This document shows positions 1 through 8,301 of a stretch of 51,709 nucleotides of DNA, in pieces. The stretch is taken from assembly GCA_016715765.1 (NCBI GenBank), contig JADJZJ010000027.1:1-51709 (forward strand), in the 5' to 3' direction. The translations under genes were made by a program, and so were the position numbers. The notes below the pieces were generated by a model. It had not been told where the DNA came from, did no database searches, and was given only the letters and a program-made list of their open reading frames with translations. This DNA comes from Opitutaceae bacterium (GTDB lineage Bacteria; Verrucomicrobiota; Verrucomicrobiia; Opitutales; Opitutaceae). The first letter of the stretch is position 1; the number at the start of each line of letters is the position of its first letter.

Positions 1-659
1 AAATCCAGGTCGAAGGGCTCGTCGGCCGCGGGGGCGTGGTAGGTGCTGATGATGGCGTAGCGGTCCTTGCCGGCGGTGTTGGCCGTGGACCCGTGCACGA
101 GACGGTCGGAGAAAATGATGGCCGTGCCGCGCTTGATCGCGCAGGTCACCACGTCGCCCTCGCGCCACTCGCCGCCGTCGATCTCGTATTGGAAATCGCC
201 GCTGGGAAGGCCCATCTTGACCATGCGCCAGTCCTTCTTGTGGCTGCCCGGCACGACGGTGAGCGTGCCGTTTTCGGCCGACGCATCGTCCAGCGGGATC
301 CAGACCGAGAGCTTCGGCCGGGTGTTGCGCCAGTAGAAACAGTCGATGTGCCACGGCGTCGGGAAGGTCTTGTCGGGCGCCTTGTAGACAATCTTGTCGC
401 TGAGGAACATCACGCCCTGGGGCATGACCTTCTGCAACGCCTCCACGACGCGGGGATCCTCCGCCAAGGAGCGGAAAGCCGGGTTTACCACGGCGACATG
501 CACGTACACGGACGAACCCGGCTTGGCGTGATGGTCGAGCACATCGCGGGCCTCGCGCTTGAGCCTGTCGCATTCCTCGGCACTGAGGAGATCGGGGATG
601 ACGACGAAGCCGTCACGGTCATAGCGGGCGGACAGCGGGGCGGAAGCGGGGGTTTTCAT
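1..659 (-). CDS. Phytanoyl-CoA dioxygenase (PhyH) family protein, 3' end cut by window edge
   Basis: Fe(II)/2-oxoglutarate-dependent oxygenase. The minus-strand ATG at 657-659 opens a frame that stays open to the window edge (219 codons), so the C-terminus is missing. Iron ligands are H104 and D106 in PWHIDCFYW and H189 in RLVHGST. R200 (GKDRYAI) is placed to hold the 2-oxoglutarate carboxylate. The core with GTLTVVPGSH is typical of bacterial PhyH proteins, whose substrates are usually unknown small molecules. It is divergent from an AraC regulator 79 bases away, so that regulator probably controls it. No Shine-Dalgarno sequence precedes the start. The family is clear; the substrate cannot be told. 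Confidence 0.9.
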   Translation of the reverse strand, partial: MKTPASAPLSARYDRDGFVVIPDLLSAEECDRLKREARDVLDHHAKPGSSVYVHVAVVNPAFRSLAEDPRVVEALQKVMPQGVMFLSDKIVYKAPDKTFPTPWHIDCFYWRNTRPKLSVWIPLDDASAENGTLTVVPGSHKKDWRMVKMGLPSGDFQYEIDGGEWREGDVVTCAIKRGTAIIFSDRLVHGSTANTAGKDRYAIISTYHAPAADEPFDLD

Positions 660-738
660 AGGGTGCGTACGTCCAGCCTAGCAGGACGTCTCGGATTCGT
701 CTTTAGCTGGCAGCCGGTAATGTTTAGCAATTCTCGCC

Positions 739-1524
739 ATGCCCATCCTCCCGGCCGCCGGTCCGTCCCCCATCGAGAGCATCCGGCTGGTCGAGCGCTT
801 TGAGCGCCGGCCGCAGGGGTTCGCCTTCACGGCCACCTCCCTGCCCGGCCACCTGCTCCACCTCGTGGTCGCGGGCGAGGTGGAGCAGACCTGCAACGGC
901 CGCCGCCAGCATCTGACGCCCGGCACGGCGGTCTGGTACCATGAGGACGAATGGGTCGAGGGCCGGGTCCTGCGCGCGCCGTGGATATACTACTCGGTGA
1001 ATTTTTCGGCGCCGACCCTGAGTCCGCCCGACTTCGCCCAGCGGCTGGTGTCCGGCCGGGCCTCATTGCAAAAACCATTCGCCGCGCTGCACGCCGCCTG
1101 GTCCCGGCCGCCGTCCTGGCAGCGCGACTGCCTTTGCCAGGCGCATTTGCTCACGCTCATCGCCGGGCTCGATGCCCACGGGGCCAACCGGCCGCCCTCC
1201 ACCCCCGCCGGCAAGCTGTGGTGGGAAGTGGAATCATGGGCCCGGCAGAACATCGCCCGCACCCTCACGTTGGAGGACCTTTGCGTCCAGTCCGGCCGCA
1301 GCCCCAACACCCTGGCGCGCGCCTGCCGCGAGGCCGTGGGCCTCGCCCCGATGAAGCGCCTGAAGCAGATCCGCCTGAGCCTCGCCCGCGGCCTGGTGCT
1401 GTATTCCGAATTGAACATGACCGAGATCGCGCTGCGCGTCGGCTACGGCCGCGTGCACGAGTTTTCGCGCGATTACCGCAAGGCCTACGGCCGGCCGCCC
1501 ACGGCGGAGCGCGGGGCGCGGTGA
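739..1524 (+). CDS. AraC family transcriptional regulator
   Basis: A 261-residue one-component regulator. Residues 1-150 form a ligand-binding cupin-like half (LVVAGEVEQTC, LTPGTAVWYHEDEW). Residues about 165-258 carry the double helix-turn-helix: the first around TLEDLCVQSGRSPNTLARAC, the second in MTEIALRVGYGRVHEFSRDY followed by YGRPP, the usual AraC ending. It is divergent from the PhyH oxygenase gene, and the shared 79-base gap is the likely operator region. The ligand is unknown. The start ATG at 739 leaves no Shine-Dalgarno, as for most genes here. A REPIN-like repeat follows about 40 bases downstream. Confidence 0.92.
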   Translation: MPILPAAGPSPIESIRLVERFERRPQGFAFTATSLPGHLLHLVVAGEVEQTCNGRRQHLTPGTAVWYHEDEWVEGRVLRAPWIYYSVNFSAPTLSPPDFAQRLVSGRASLQKPFAALHAAWSRPPSWQRDCLCQAHLLTLIAGLDAHGANRPPSTPAGKLWWEVESWARQNIARTLTLEDLCVQSGRSPNTLARACREAVGLAPMKRLKQIRLSLARGLVLYSELNMTEIALRVGYGRVHEFSRDYRKAYGRPPTAERGAR

Positions 1525-1562
1525 GGCCGGGAGTTGGGATGCGGATAGCCCGGCTGGCGAGA

Positions 1563-1705
1563 TGTAGGGCGGGGTCTCCGAACCCCGCCTATTCATTATC
1601 TGTAGCTACGAGCGTGAGCGAGTGGATCGAAACTCCACTCGCTCACGCTCGTAGCCACCCATCACCCGTGGCCGCCGAGGCGGGGTTCGGAGACCCCGCC
1701 CTACA
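1563..1705. repeat. REPIN-like element with a second nested inverted repeat
   Basis: Positions 1563-1590 (TGTAGGGCGGGGTCTCCGAA...) and 1678-1705 are perfect 28-bp inverted copies. Each half is itself a small hairpin (GGCGGGG...CCCCGCC). Between them 1606-1626 and 1634-1654 form a second perfect 21-bp inverted repeat (CTACGAGCGTGAGCGAGTGG...) with a 7-base loop. A 5' GTAG head on an imperfect palindrome is the hallmark of REP units moved by RAYT transposases, and two inverted units make a REPIN. Between the AraC and symporter genes nothing else is seen apart from a 14-bp palindrome GGCGAATATTCGCC at 1742-1755. Confidence 0.8.
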
Positions 1706-1820
1706 ACAAACTTCGTTCGCGCCGGTGCGCCCGGGCTCCCCGGCGAATATTCGCCAGAATGCGCTTTATTCGCGACGTTGATCCTCCAGCCTCGACGGCC
1801 ACGCCCCTGCGCATCCAACC

Positions 1821-3299
1821 ATGACGCTTACCCTGCTCGACTGGCTGATCATCATCCTCTATCTGGCCGGCTGCATGTTCGCCGGGCTCTGGATGCGGCG
1901 CTACGTGCGCAACGTCGAGGAGTTCGCCATCGCCGGGCGCGAGATGGATGTGAACCTGGGCATCGCCTCGCTCGCCGCCACGGAACTCGGCCTCGTGACC
2001 ATCATGTACACGGCGCAGCTCGGTTTCGAGAAGGGCCTCGCCGGCGCCAGCGTGGGCGTCCTCATGGCCCTGGCCTTCTGGGTGGTCGGCCGCACCGGCT
2101 TCATCATCGGGCCGCTCCGCAACGCCGGGGTGATGACCATCCCGGAGCTGTTTGAAAAGCGCTTCAACGTCCGCGTGCGCTGGCTCGCGGGACTCTTCGT
2201 GGTGCTGGGCGGCTTGCTCAACATGGGCATTTTCCTGCGTCTCGGCGGGGAGTTCCTGGTCTGGGCCACGGGCATGCCGCCCTCCTGGCTCGAATGGGTG
2301 ATGACGATCCTCCTGGGCCTCGTGCTGCTCTACACCGCGCTCGGCGGGATGCTTTCGGTGCTGGTGACGGACTACCTGCAGTTCCTGGTGATGGGCGTGG
2401 GCATCGTCATCACCACCGTGCTGGTGCTCATCAATGTCGGCGGCTTCGACCTCGTCACGTCGCTCCAGGCCGCGTGGCAAGGCCAGTCGGGCATGAAACT
2501 GAACGCCCATCCGTTCAATCCCTTCCACGGCTCCAGCCTGGGCTGGGGCTACCTGCTCTGGATGCTGTTGCTGCAGGTCGCCGCGGCCACCACGTGGCAG
2601 ACCGTCATCAGCCGCGTGCTGGCGGCCAAGGATGCGGCCACGGCCAAAAGCATGTTCCGCCGCACCTCGTTCTACTTTGTCGGCCGCTTCCTCCTGCCGG
2701 GTCTCTGGGGTGCCGCCGCCTTTGTCTATTTCGCCCAGCAGGGCGGACTGCCCGAGGGGACGACCTCGCTCACCGCCATGCCGCAATACCTGGGCACGCT
2801 CCTGCCCGTCGGCATCATCGGCCTGGTCATCGCCGCCATGCTCGCGGCCGAAATGTCCACGGACAGCGGCTACCTGCTCACCTGGGCCACAGTGATCTAC
2901 AACGACCTGATCTCGCCGTGCCTGCGCCAGCCGCTTTCACCCCGGGGCCGCCTGCTGCTCACGCGCCTGCTGGTCCTCGGCATCGGCATCTTCCTTTTGT
3001 TCTACGGTCTCTGGTATGAGCTGCCCGGCAACGCGTGGGACTATCTCGCGGTCACGGGCAACATCTACCTCGCCAGCGTCTTCTCCCTGTTGGTCGGCGG
3101 CCTGTACTGGCCGCGGGCCAATGCGTACGGCGCCTACGCCGCACTGATCATGGGCGCCATCGGACCCATCACCTTCCTGTTCATCGGCAAAAAATACGCC
3201 ATCCCGCCAGAAGTGGCCGGCGCCGCGGCCTTCGGACTCGCGGCCGTGGGCATGATTGCCGGCTCGCTCCTCACCTCCCGTCCGGCTACAAAAAACTGA
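1821..3299 (+). CDS. Sodium:solute symporter (SSS/SLC5 family)
   Basis: A 492-residue polytopic inner-membrane protein with about 13 hydrophobic segments, the expected length and pattern for Na+/solute symporters. The N-terminus (LTLLDWLIIILYLAGCMFAG) leads into a conserved-type NVEEFAIAGREM loop. A mid-protein stretch AAEMSTDSGYLLTWATVIYND matches the family region around TM8. The substrate (sugar, amino acid, carboxylate or other) cannot be read from sequence. A 52-codon membrane gene starts 4 bases after the stop and is probably co-transcribed. The start ATG at 1821 follows a pyrimidine-rich leader without Shine-Dalgarno. Confidence 0.92.
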   Translation: MTLTLLDWLIIILYLAGCMFAGLWMRRYVRNVEEFAIAGREMDVNLGIASLAATELGLVTIMYTAQLGFEKGLAGASVGVLMALAFWVVGRTGFIIGPLRNAGVMTIPELFEKRFNVRVRWLAGLFVVLGGLLNMGIFLRLGGEFLVWATGMPPSWLEWVMTILLGLVLLYTALGGMLSVLVTDYLQFLVMGVGIVITTVLVLINVGGFDLVTSLQAAWQGQSGMKLNAHPFNPFHGSSLGWGYLLWMLLLQVAAATTWQTVISRVLAAKDAATAKSMFRRTSFYFVGRFLLPGLWGAAAFVYFAQQGGLPEGTTSLTAMPQYLGTLLPVGIIGLVIAAMLAAEMSTDSGYLLTWATVIYNDLISPCLRQPLSPRGRLLLTRLLVLGIGIFLLFYGLWYELPGNAWDYLAVTGNIYLASVFSLLVGGLYWPRANAYGAYAALIMGAIGPITFLFIGKKYAIPPEVAGAAAFGLAAVGMIAGSLLTSRPATKN

Positions 3300-3303
3300 A
3301 CCC

Positions 3304-3462
3304 ATGAAAGATCCCTTCGTCCTCTTCTGGGCCGCACTCATCCTCGGGTCCGTCCTGTGGTACGGATTTCTCGTGTTCTATGTCGGCATCAAGGCCGGCC
3401 GCGACATCCTGGCCATGATTGTCGCGCTGCAGCGGGACCACGCCGCCAAGGATCAAAAGTAG
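3304..3462 (+). CDS. Small single-TM protein, putative symporter partner
   Basis: A 52-residue protein (MKDPFVLFWAALILGS...) with one long hydrophobic segment at residues 5-32 and a charged C-terminal tail ending RDHAAKDQK. It begins 4 bases after the symporter stop, so translation is probably coupled. Short membrane proteins next to SSS transporters are known elsewhere (for example YhdT with PanF), but no sequence relationship is claimed. Codon use matches the neighbours and the protein ends before a repeat. It may be a small subunit stabilising the transporter. Function unproven. Confidence 0.65.
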   Translation: MKDPFVLFWAALILGSVLWYGFLVFYVGIKAGRDILAMIVALQRDHAAKDQK

Positions 3463-3484
3463 ACCGGTTCGTGGGAGCAATCAG

Positions 3485-3557
3485 GTAGGGCCCGGCCTCC
3501 GGACGGGCCGGTTCGATGGCCGCATACCAAACGGCCTGCCCGGAGGTCAGGCCCTAC
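3485..3557. repeat. REPIN-like inverted pair, GTAGGGCCCGG type
   Basis: GTAG at 3485-3488 heads a hairpin (GGCCCGGCCTCCGGACGGGCC). The opposite end at 3557 reads CCCTAC, the complement of the same head, after GGCCTGCCCGGAGGTCAG. It lies between convergent genes and may also act as their transcript end. It belongs to the GTAG-headed class but has a different palindrome from the copy at 1563. Confidence 0.65.
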
Positions 3558-3581
3558 CAGCGGAGCCATGACCGCCGGCGG

Positions 3582-4592
3582 TCAGGTCAGCAGCCGCACC
3601 GCAAAGGTCGCGAGCCAGTGCTCGCCGACGTAATCGCCGCTCGTCACGCGCACGAGACCGACGGCCGCGTGCCGCTGGGCCGAGGCGAGCAGGTCCACCT
3701 TGGAAGGATCGCCCTTGGGCAGGCCCTGCGCGACCCCGCGCAGCATCCAGGCCCGGCTCAGGTTGAGACCGTCGAGATGCACGAACTGCGGGTCCGTCCG
3801 GTCCATCGGCCGCGCCGGCTCGATCATCGATTCCGGCAGCCGCGGCATGAACTGGTGCCACCAGGCCGCGAATTCCGCCTCCGGCAGGATGCGTCGCATC
3901 AGGTCGGCCTCGGCCAGCGCCGGCGACATGAAGTCGGAGCCACCCGGCTCCCAGGCCGCCGGCACCATCCGGTCGGCACCATACCAGAAGCGGCTGCGCG
4001 CCACGATCACCTTCTCGAGCTTCGAATCGCGGACCTGCCGGGCATAGTCCAGCATGAGCGTGAGGGCAAAGGCCGTGTTGGGGTGCAGGCCGCAGCGCAT
4101 CGGCTGGCTGAGGCGGCTCAGCCAGTCGATGGCAGCCCGGGCGAGATGCATCTCCAGCGGCCGCAATGCGGCCGCCCAGCGCTGCGCCGCCGGATGCGAG
4201 CCGGCCCGGGCCTCGCCCGCCAGCATCAGGAACCAGGCCCAGCCGTACGGCCGTTCAAAGGCCCCGCGGTCGGGAGAGGTGAAGTACGCCAGCTCGCCCG
4301 CGATGTTGGCCGGCGTGAGGTGCCGGTCGAGGGCGGCATCGATCGCCGGCACCACCGGCAGCCGCGGGAACAGCCGGCGCAACCGGGCGAGCATCCAATG
4401 CGTATGCACGGACGAGTGCCAGTCGTAGCAGCCGTAGAAGGCGGGATGCAGCTCCCGCGGGGCGCGCACATCCGCCGGCCCATGGGCCAGGTGCTGGTAG
4501 GCGTGCGGCCATTCGCGGTCGATGCCGGCACGGCCCAGTCTGGCATATTGCAGCGCGCGTGTGCGCGAGAGACCGGAAGCGGATGACATCAT
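3582..4592 (-). CDS. DUF2891 family protein
   Basis: A 336-residue soluble protein starting at the ATG at 4590-4592 (MMSSASGLSRT). The frame is open further upstream, but that extension overlaps the DUF1304 gene and looks non-coding. The signature LHPAFYGCYDWHSSVHTHWML at residues 50-70 is characteristic of DUF2891, and conserved-type WEPGGSDFMSP and LDGLNLSRAWML follow. The fold resembles alpha/alpha-toroid enzymes such as glycoside hydrolases, but no reaction is established. It lies just downstream of the DUF1304 gene on the same strand (38-base gap), so the two may form an operon. Confidence 0.85.
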   Translation of the reverse strand: MMSSASGLSRTRALQYARLGRAGIDREWPHAYQHLAHGPADVRAPRELHPAFYGCYDWHSSVHTHWMLARLRRLFPRLPVVPAIDAALDRHLTPANIAGELAYFTSPDRGAFERPYGWAWFLMLAGEARAGSHPAAQRWAAALRPLEMHLARAAIDWLSRLSQPMRCGLHPNTAFALTLMLDYARQVRDSKLEKVIVARSRFWYGADRMVPAAWEPGGSDFMSPALAEADLMRRILPEAEFAAWWHQFMPRLPESMIEPARPMDRTDPQFVHLDGLNLSRAWMLRGVAQGLPKGDPSKVDLLASAQRHAAVGLVRVTSGDYVGEHWLATFAVRLLT

Positions 4593-4630
4593 GGGAAAAA
4601 GTGCTGACGGACACGGCCCGCCGAAGGGCC

Positions 4631-4993
4631 TCAGGGTTGGGTGGAGCAGACGAGGGCCAGCGCGACCGCACCGGGCAGGGCCTGCACCCAGAGGATTTTC
4701 CGGCTCGCGGTGGCCGCGCCGAAGACCCCGGCCACGATCACGCAGCCGAGGAAAAACACCTTGGGGACATAACCGTCGGCCCCGGCCATCAGGCCCCAGG
4801 CCAGTCCGGCCGCGAGAAATCCGTTGTAGAGCCCCTGATTGGCCGCGAGGGCCTTTGTCGCCTCCGCCCGCTCCGGCGTCAGGCCAAAGGTGCGCCGCCC
4901 GTACGGCCTGGTCCAAAGGAACATTTCCAGCACCAGAAACCAGAGGTGCAGGACCGCCACCAGGGCGACCAGAATGTCAGCCAGGAGTTGCAT
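4631..4993 (-). CDS. DUF1304 family small membrane protein
   Basis: A 120-residue protein with four hydrophobic segments. Family signatures are visible: LWFLVLEMFLW near residue 17 and ALAANQGLYNGFLAAGLAWG near residue 48, both typical of DUF1304. Length matches the family (about 120). It is an inner-membrane protein of unknown role, often described as epimerase-like by old annotation without support. It precedes the DUF2891 gene on the same strand. Upstream (4994-5273) no gene is seen, only a repeat of the ATCCGCGTGATCCGCG type. Confidence 0.85.
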   Translation of the reverse strand: MQLLADILVALVAVLHLWFLVLEMFLWTRPYGRRTFGLTPERAEATKALAANQGLYNGFLAAGLAWGLMAGADGYVPKVFFLGCVIVAGVFGAATASRKILWVQALPGAVALALVCSTQP

Positions 4994-5165
4994 GCCATGG
5001 ATTCAAAAACGGCCGGCCGCGAACACGCAACGGCGCACATGCCCGGACGGCGCGCAAAGAAGAGGCGCTGCTTGGGGGTAGCATCCGGACTGGGTGCCCG
5101 GCGACCTGAAGCAGCCGATCGGACAACTCGGATCAATTCGCGGCATATTTGCATGAAATCCTTTC

Positions 5166-5221
5166 CCGCGGATCACGCGGATAGACGCGGATAATACCTC
5201 TGTCATCCGCGTGATCCGCGG
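5166..5221. repeat. Inverted repeat of ATCCGCGTGATCCGCG type
   Basis: CGCGGATCACGCGGAT at 5167-5182 and its exact complement ATCCGCGTGATCCGCG at 5205-5220 flank a 22-base loop. A degenerate relative (ATCCGTGTGATCCGTG) is visible at about 37244-37259, and a TTCGTGTTCATTCGTG variant lies at 8844-8860. This is a dispersed intergenic repeat without the GTAG head, so it is a separate class from the REPIN-like elements. Confidence 0.65.
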
Positions 5222-5273
5222 CAATGATTGCATTCAGGGCGGCGGTCCAAGCACCCAACGGGATAGTGCTGGG

Positions 5274-5723
5274 TCATGCCCCCGCCGGGCGGCGGGCGAT
5301 CACCAGGCTCGCGGTCATGTCCTGCACGATCTTTCCGTGCTGATTGAGCGTGCGGCAATGCAGCCGGATCGTGCCGCGGTCCGGGCGATGGGGCACCGGC
5401 CGGAGTTCCGCCACTTCCATGATCACCCGCAGTTTGTCGCCGGGCAGCACCGGCCGCGGCCAGCGCAGCGCCTCCACGCCCTGTCCGATCACGCCGCCGT
5501 CGAGCTGCATGTCACTCAGGACCATGAGCCGCATGCTGACCGCCGCCGTGTGCCAGCCGCTGGCCACCAACCGGCCGAACAGCGTGCCGGCGGCGGCCCC
5601 GGGGTCCGTATGAAACGGTTGCGGGTCGTATTGCCGGCCGAAGGCGGTGATTTCCGCCACCGACATCTCATGCTCCCCAGTGTGAAACCGGTCGCCCACC
5701 TTGACGTCCTCAAAATAACGCAT
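5274..5723 (-). CDS. MaoC family (R)-hydratase/dehydratase
   Basis: A 149-residue single hot-dog domain protein. The N-terminus MRYFEDVKVGDRFHTGEHEMSV is typical, and the catalytic region ITAFGRQYDPQPFHTDPGAA holds the Asp and His of the hydratase-2 motif (D33 and H38 by count from the ATG). A later GDKLRVIMEVAELRP matches the conserved strand. Such proteins hydrate (2E)-enoyl-CoA thioesters in fatty-acid or polyester metabolism, acting as cytosolic dimers. It is divergent from recD2, about 70 bases away, with no obvious functional link. Confidence 0.92.
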   Translation of the reverse strand: MRYFEDVKVGDRFHTGEHEMSVAEITAFGRQYDPQPFHTDPGAAAGTLFGRLVASGWHTAAVSMRLMVLSDMQLDGGVIGQGVEALRWPRPVLPGDKLRVIMEVAELRPVPHRPDRGTIRLHCRTLNQHGKIVQDMTASLVIARRPAGA

Positions 5724-5794
5724 GGCCGGAGCATGGCCCGTTCAACCGCAATGTCCAATGCGCCCGCAGTTGCCTCCCCGCCCTTCCGGGCTTT

Positions 5795-8260
5795 TTGTCG
5801 CCGCATCCCGTGGCATCCTCCGCACCCAGCACCCTGACCGGCGTCCTCGAGCGCATCATCTTCTTCAACGAGGAAAACCACTACACGATCGCGGAATTCC
5901 GTCCGGACCCCTCCTCCGCCAAGGCTGCGGAGGGCAAGGCGGCGGAAAACAATCGGCCGGCGGTTGTCACCATCGTCGGCCCGCTGCCCGGCGTGGAGTG
6001 TGGCGAGACGCTGCATCTCTCCGGCGAGTGGACCAAGCACGCGCAGCACGGCGCCCAGTTCAAGGTGCTCGGGTTCAAGTCCGAGCTGCCCGCGTCCGTC
6101 TACGGCATCCGCAAATACCTCGGCAGCGGCCTCGTGCCGGGCATCGGCAAGGTCTATGCGAACAAGATCGTCGACGCCTTCGGCACCGACACCTTCCGCA
6201 TCCTCAGCGAGGAATCCGCCCGGCTGCGCCATGTGGCCGGCATCGGCAAAAAACGCGCCGCGGCCATCAAGGAGGCCTGGGATGCCAAGCGCACGGAGCG
6301 CGAGCTCTACATCTTTCTCCAGACCTACGGCGTCACCCCCGGCCAGTGCGTGAAGCTCGTCCATCACTTCGGGGCGGAGGCCAGGCGCATCCTCACCCAC
6401 GAACCCTACCGCGTAGCCCGCGAGATCGACGGCATCGGCTTCAAGACCGCCGACCGCATCGCCATCAACCTCGGCTTCGCCAACGACGCCCCGCCCCGCC
6501 TCGACGCCGGCATCATCTTCGCCCTCGAGACCCTGCAGGAGGAGGGCCACACCGCCTTCCGCGAAGCCGACCTCGGCGACTACACCGCCAACCTGCTCGA
6601 AACCGACTCGAAGCTCGTCACCGCCCGCATCGAGGCGCTCGTGGAATCCAAGGCCCTCGTCCGCCACTGGCCTGATGCCGCCGGGGTCGCCGACCCCGGA
6701 CCGGGCACGGCAAGCCCGGCTGCAACCACCCGCTCCCTTCGATCTCCGATCTCCGAACTCCGATCTCCCATCAAACCGGAGCCGCTCCCCGGCTCCGGTT
6801 TGATCCAGCTGCCGCACAACGACCGCTTCGAGCAGAAGATCGCCGCCACGGTCACCCGCCTCGGCAAGACCGGCAGCGGGCTGCCGCCCATCAAGGCCGA
6901 CGCCGCGGTCAAATGGGCGGAGGCCAAGGCCGGCTTCGAGTTTCATCCCCTCCAGCGCAGCGCCGTGGTCAACGCACTGCAGCACAAGATCACGGTCCTC
7001 ACCGGCGGGCCAGGAACAGGAAAAACTACAATTTTGCGCGCCCTCGTCGAAATCCTTAAGGCGAAGAAAGTCCGCGTGCATCTCGCCGCCCCCACCGGCC
7101 GGGCCGCCCAGCGCCTCGCCGAAACGACCGGCGGCTTCGCCTCCACCATTCACCGACTGCTCAAATACGACGCCGGCAAAGGTGGGTTCGTCGCCAACGA
7201 GAACTCGCCGCTCGCCACCGATTTCCTCGTCGTCGACGAGGCCTCGATGCTCGACACGCGGCTGGCCTCCGCGCTCTTCCAGGCCGTGCCGTCGCGCGCC
7301 CACCTGCTGCTGGTGGGCGACACCGACCAGTTGCCCAGCGTCGGCGCCGGCAACGTCCTGAAAGACCTGATCGCCGCGAGTGCGGCGATCAGGTCGGAGG
7401 TCGGAGATCGCAGATCGGAAATGGAATACCGCTCCACCCGCCAGTCTTCGAACTCCGATCTCCGATCTGCGATCTCCGTATCAGGGATTCCGGTCACGCG
7501 GTTGTCCGTCATCTACCGCCAGCAGGGCCAGAGCCAGATCGTGACCACCGCCCACGCCATCAACGCCGGCGAGGCCTCGCCTCCGCCCGTGGTGACCGAG
7601 GTCGCCGGAGCGCAGGTGTGGAGCGATCTCAATTTCATCGCGGCGACCGATGCCGAGGACTGCCTGCGCAAGGTGATCCAGCTCTGCACCGAGTTCATTC
7701 CGCAACGGCTCAAGTGGCCGCATCCCATCAACGATGTCCAGGTGCTCGCCCCCATGCACAAGGGCGTGGCCGGCGTGGCCAATTTCAACACCCAACTCCA
7801 GGCCGCGCTCAATCCCCGCGCCCAGGGCCTGCGCACGCCCGGCGGCGAATACCGTCCCGGCGACAAGGTCATCCAGCTGCGGAACAACTACGACAAGAAC
7901 CTGTTCAACGGCGACATCGGCCGCGTCGTCAGCACCGATGGGGTCAACGGCACGCTCACGGCGGATTTCGACGGCGAAAAGCACACCTTTGACCGCGGTG
8001 AATTCAACGACCTCGCCCTCGCCTACACCATCAGCATCCACAAAAGCCAGGGCAGCGAGTACCCCGTTGTCATCGTGCCGCTGCTCAAGGCGCACTTCAT
8101 GATGCTGCAGCGCAACCTGCTCTACACCGCCATCACCCGCGGCCGGAAAAAGGTTTTCATCGTCGGCGAACCCGCCGCCTACGCCATGGCCGTCCGCAAC
8201 AGCGAATCGAAGCAGCGTATCACCCATTTGCAGCAAAAGCTCCTGGTCGGCACCGGTTGA
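5795..8260 (+). CDS. recD2: RecD2-like ATP-dependent DNA helicase with in-frame repeat insertions
   Basis: SF1B 5'-3' helicase of the RecD2 type, about 821 residues, acting in DNA repair without RecBC. The order is: N-terminal OB-like domain; helix-hairpin-helix units at residues 115, 148 and 212 (VPGIGKVYANK, VAGIGKKRAAA, IDGIGFKTADR); Walker A GGPGTGKTT at 404-412; Walker B DEAS at 481; GDTDQLPSVGAGNVL at 508; C-terminal SIHKSQGSEYPVV at 747. The start is uncertain. The TTG at 5795 lies directly after a short hairpin plus T run (5780-5796), and GTG at 5810 is the alternative. Three low-complexity segments are foreign to the family: residues 41-52 (SSAKAAEGKAAE), 298-337 and about 531-566. 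The last two correspond to palindromic DNA and fall in surface-type loops, leaving all motifs intact. It is probably functional. Confidence 0.92.
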   Translation: MSPHPVASSAPSTLTGVLERIIFFNEENHYTIAEFRPDPSSAKAAEGKAAENNRPAVVTIVGPLPGVECGETLHLSGEWTKHAQHGAQFKVLGFKSELPASVYGIRKYLGSGLVPGIGKVYANKIVDAFGTDTFRILSEESARLRHVAGIGKKRAAAIKEAWDAKRTERELYIFLQTYGVTPGQCVKLVHHFGAEARRILTHEPYRVAREIDGIGFKTADRIAINLGFANDAPPRLDAGIIFALETLQEEGHTAFREADLGDYTANLLETDSKLVTARIEALVESKALVRHWPDAAGVADPGPGTASPAATTRSLRSPISELRSPIKPEPLPGSGLIQLPHNDRFEQKIAATVTRLGKTGSGLPPIKADAAVKWAEAKAGFEFHPLQRSAVVNALQHKITVLTGGPGTGKTTILRALVEILKAKKVRVHLAAPTGRAAQRLAETTGGFASTIHRLLKYDAGKGGFVANENSPLATDFLVVDEASMLDTRLASALFQAVPSRAHLLLVGDTDQLPSVGAGNVLKDLIAASAAIRSEVGDRRSEMEYRSTRQSSNSDLRSAISVSGIPVTRLSVIYRQQGQSQIVTTAHAINAGEASPPPVVTEVAGAQVWSDLNFIAATDAEDCLRKVIQLCTEFIPQRLKWPHPINDVQVLAPMHKGVAGVANFNTQLQAALNPRAQGLRTPGGEYRPGDKVIQLRNNYDKNLFNGDIGRVVSTDGVNGTLTADFDGEKHTFDRGEFNDLALAYTISIHKSQGSEYPVVIVPLLKAHFMMLQRNLLYTAITRGRKKVFIVGEPAAYAMAVRNSESKQRITHLQQKLLVGTG
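6685..6804. repeat. Palindromic repeat cluster inside recD2, in frame
   Basis: Within the recD2 coding sequence lie a GCCGGGGTCGCCGACCCCGG palindrome with a following GGCACGGCAAGCCCGGCTGC arm, then a run of GATCTCCGA units at about 6741-6768, then a perfect 14-bp hairpin (6770-6783 against 6791-6804, ATCAAACCGGAGCC). The CCGGGGTCG...GACCCCGG unit recurs between genes at about 48836-48853 and inside the TIR-TPR gene at 31660-31680. The insert adds about 40 residues (rich in S, P, R, L) without breaking the frame. Confidence 0.75.
7402..7478. repeat. Inverted repeat of GATCGGAGATC type inside recD2, in frame
   Basis: CGGAGATCGCAGATCGGA at 7402-7419 is the exact complement of 7461-7478. It encodes RSEVGDRRSEM and SSNSDLRSAISV in a region where RecD2 proteins normally run directly from GNVLKDLIA to the VTRLSVIYRQ strand. 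The same sequence motif occurs in the run at 6741-6768. This looks like a mobile palindrome tolerated in a surface loop, by analogy to Rickettsia palindromic elements. Confidence 0.75.
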
Positions 8261-8301
8261 CTTGCCGACCCCGGTTGCTTCAGCCGAGGCTTGGTCGCAG
8301 C

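Noticed and set aside
1563..1705. CRISPR-like array
   Set aside because: Only two units, in inverted orientation, with one nested hairpin. No regularly spaced direct repeats and no cas genes anywhere in the window.
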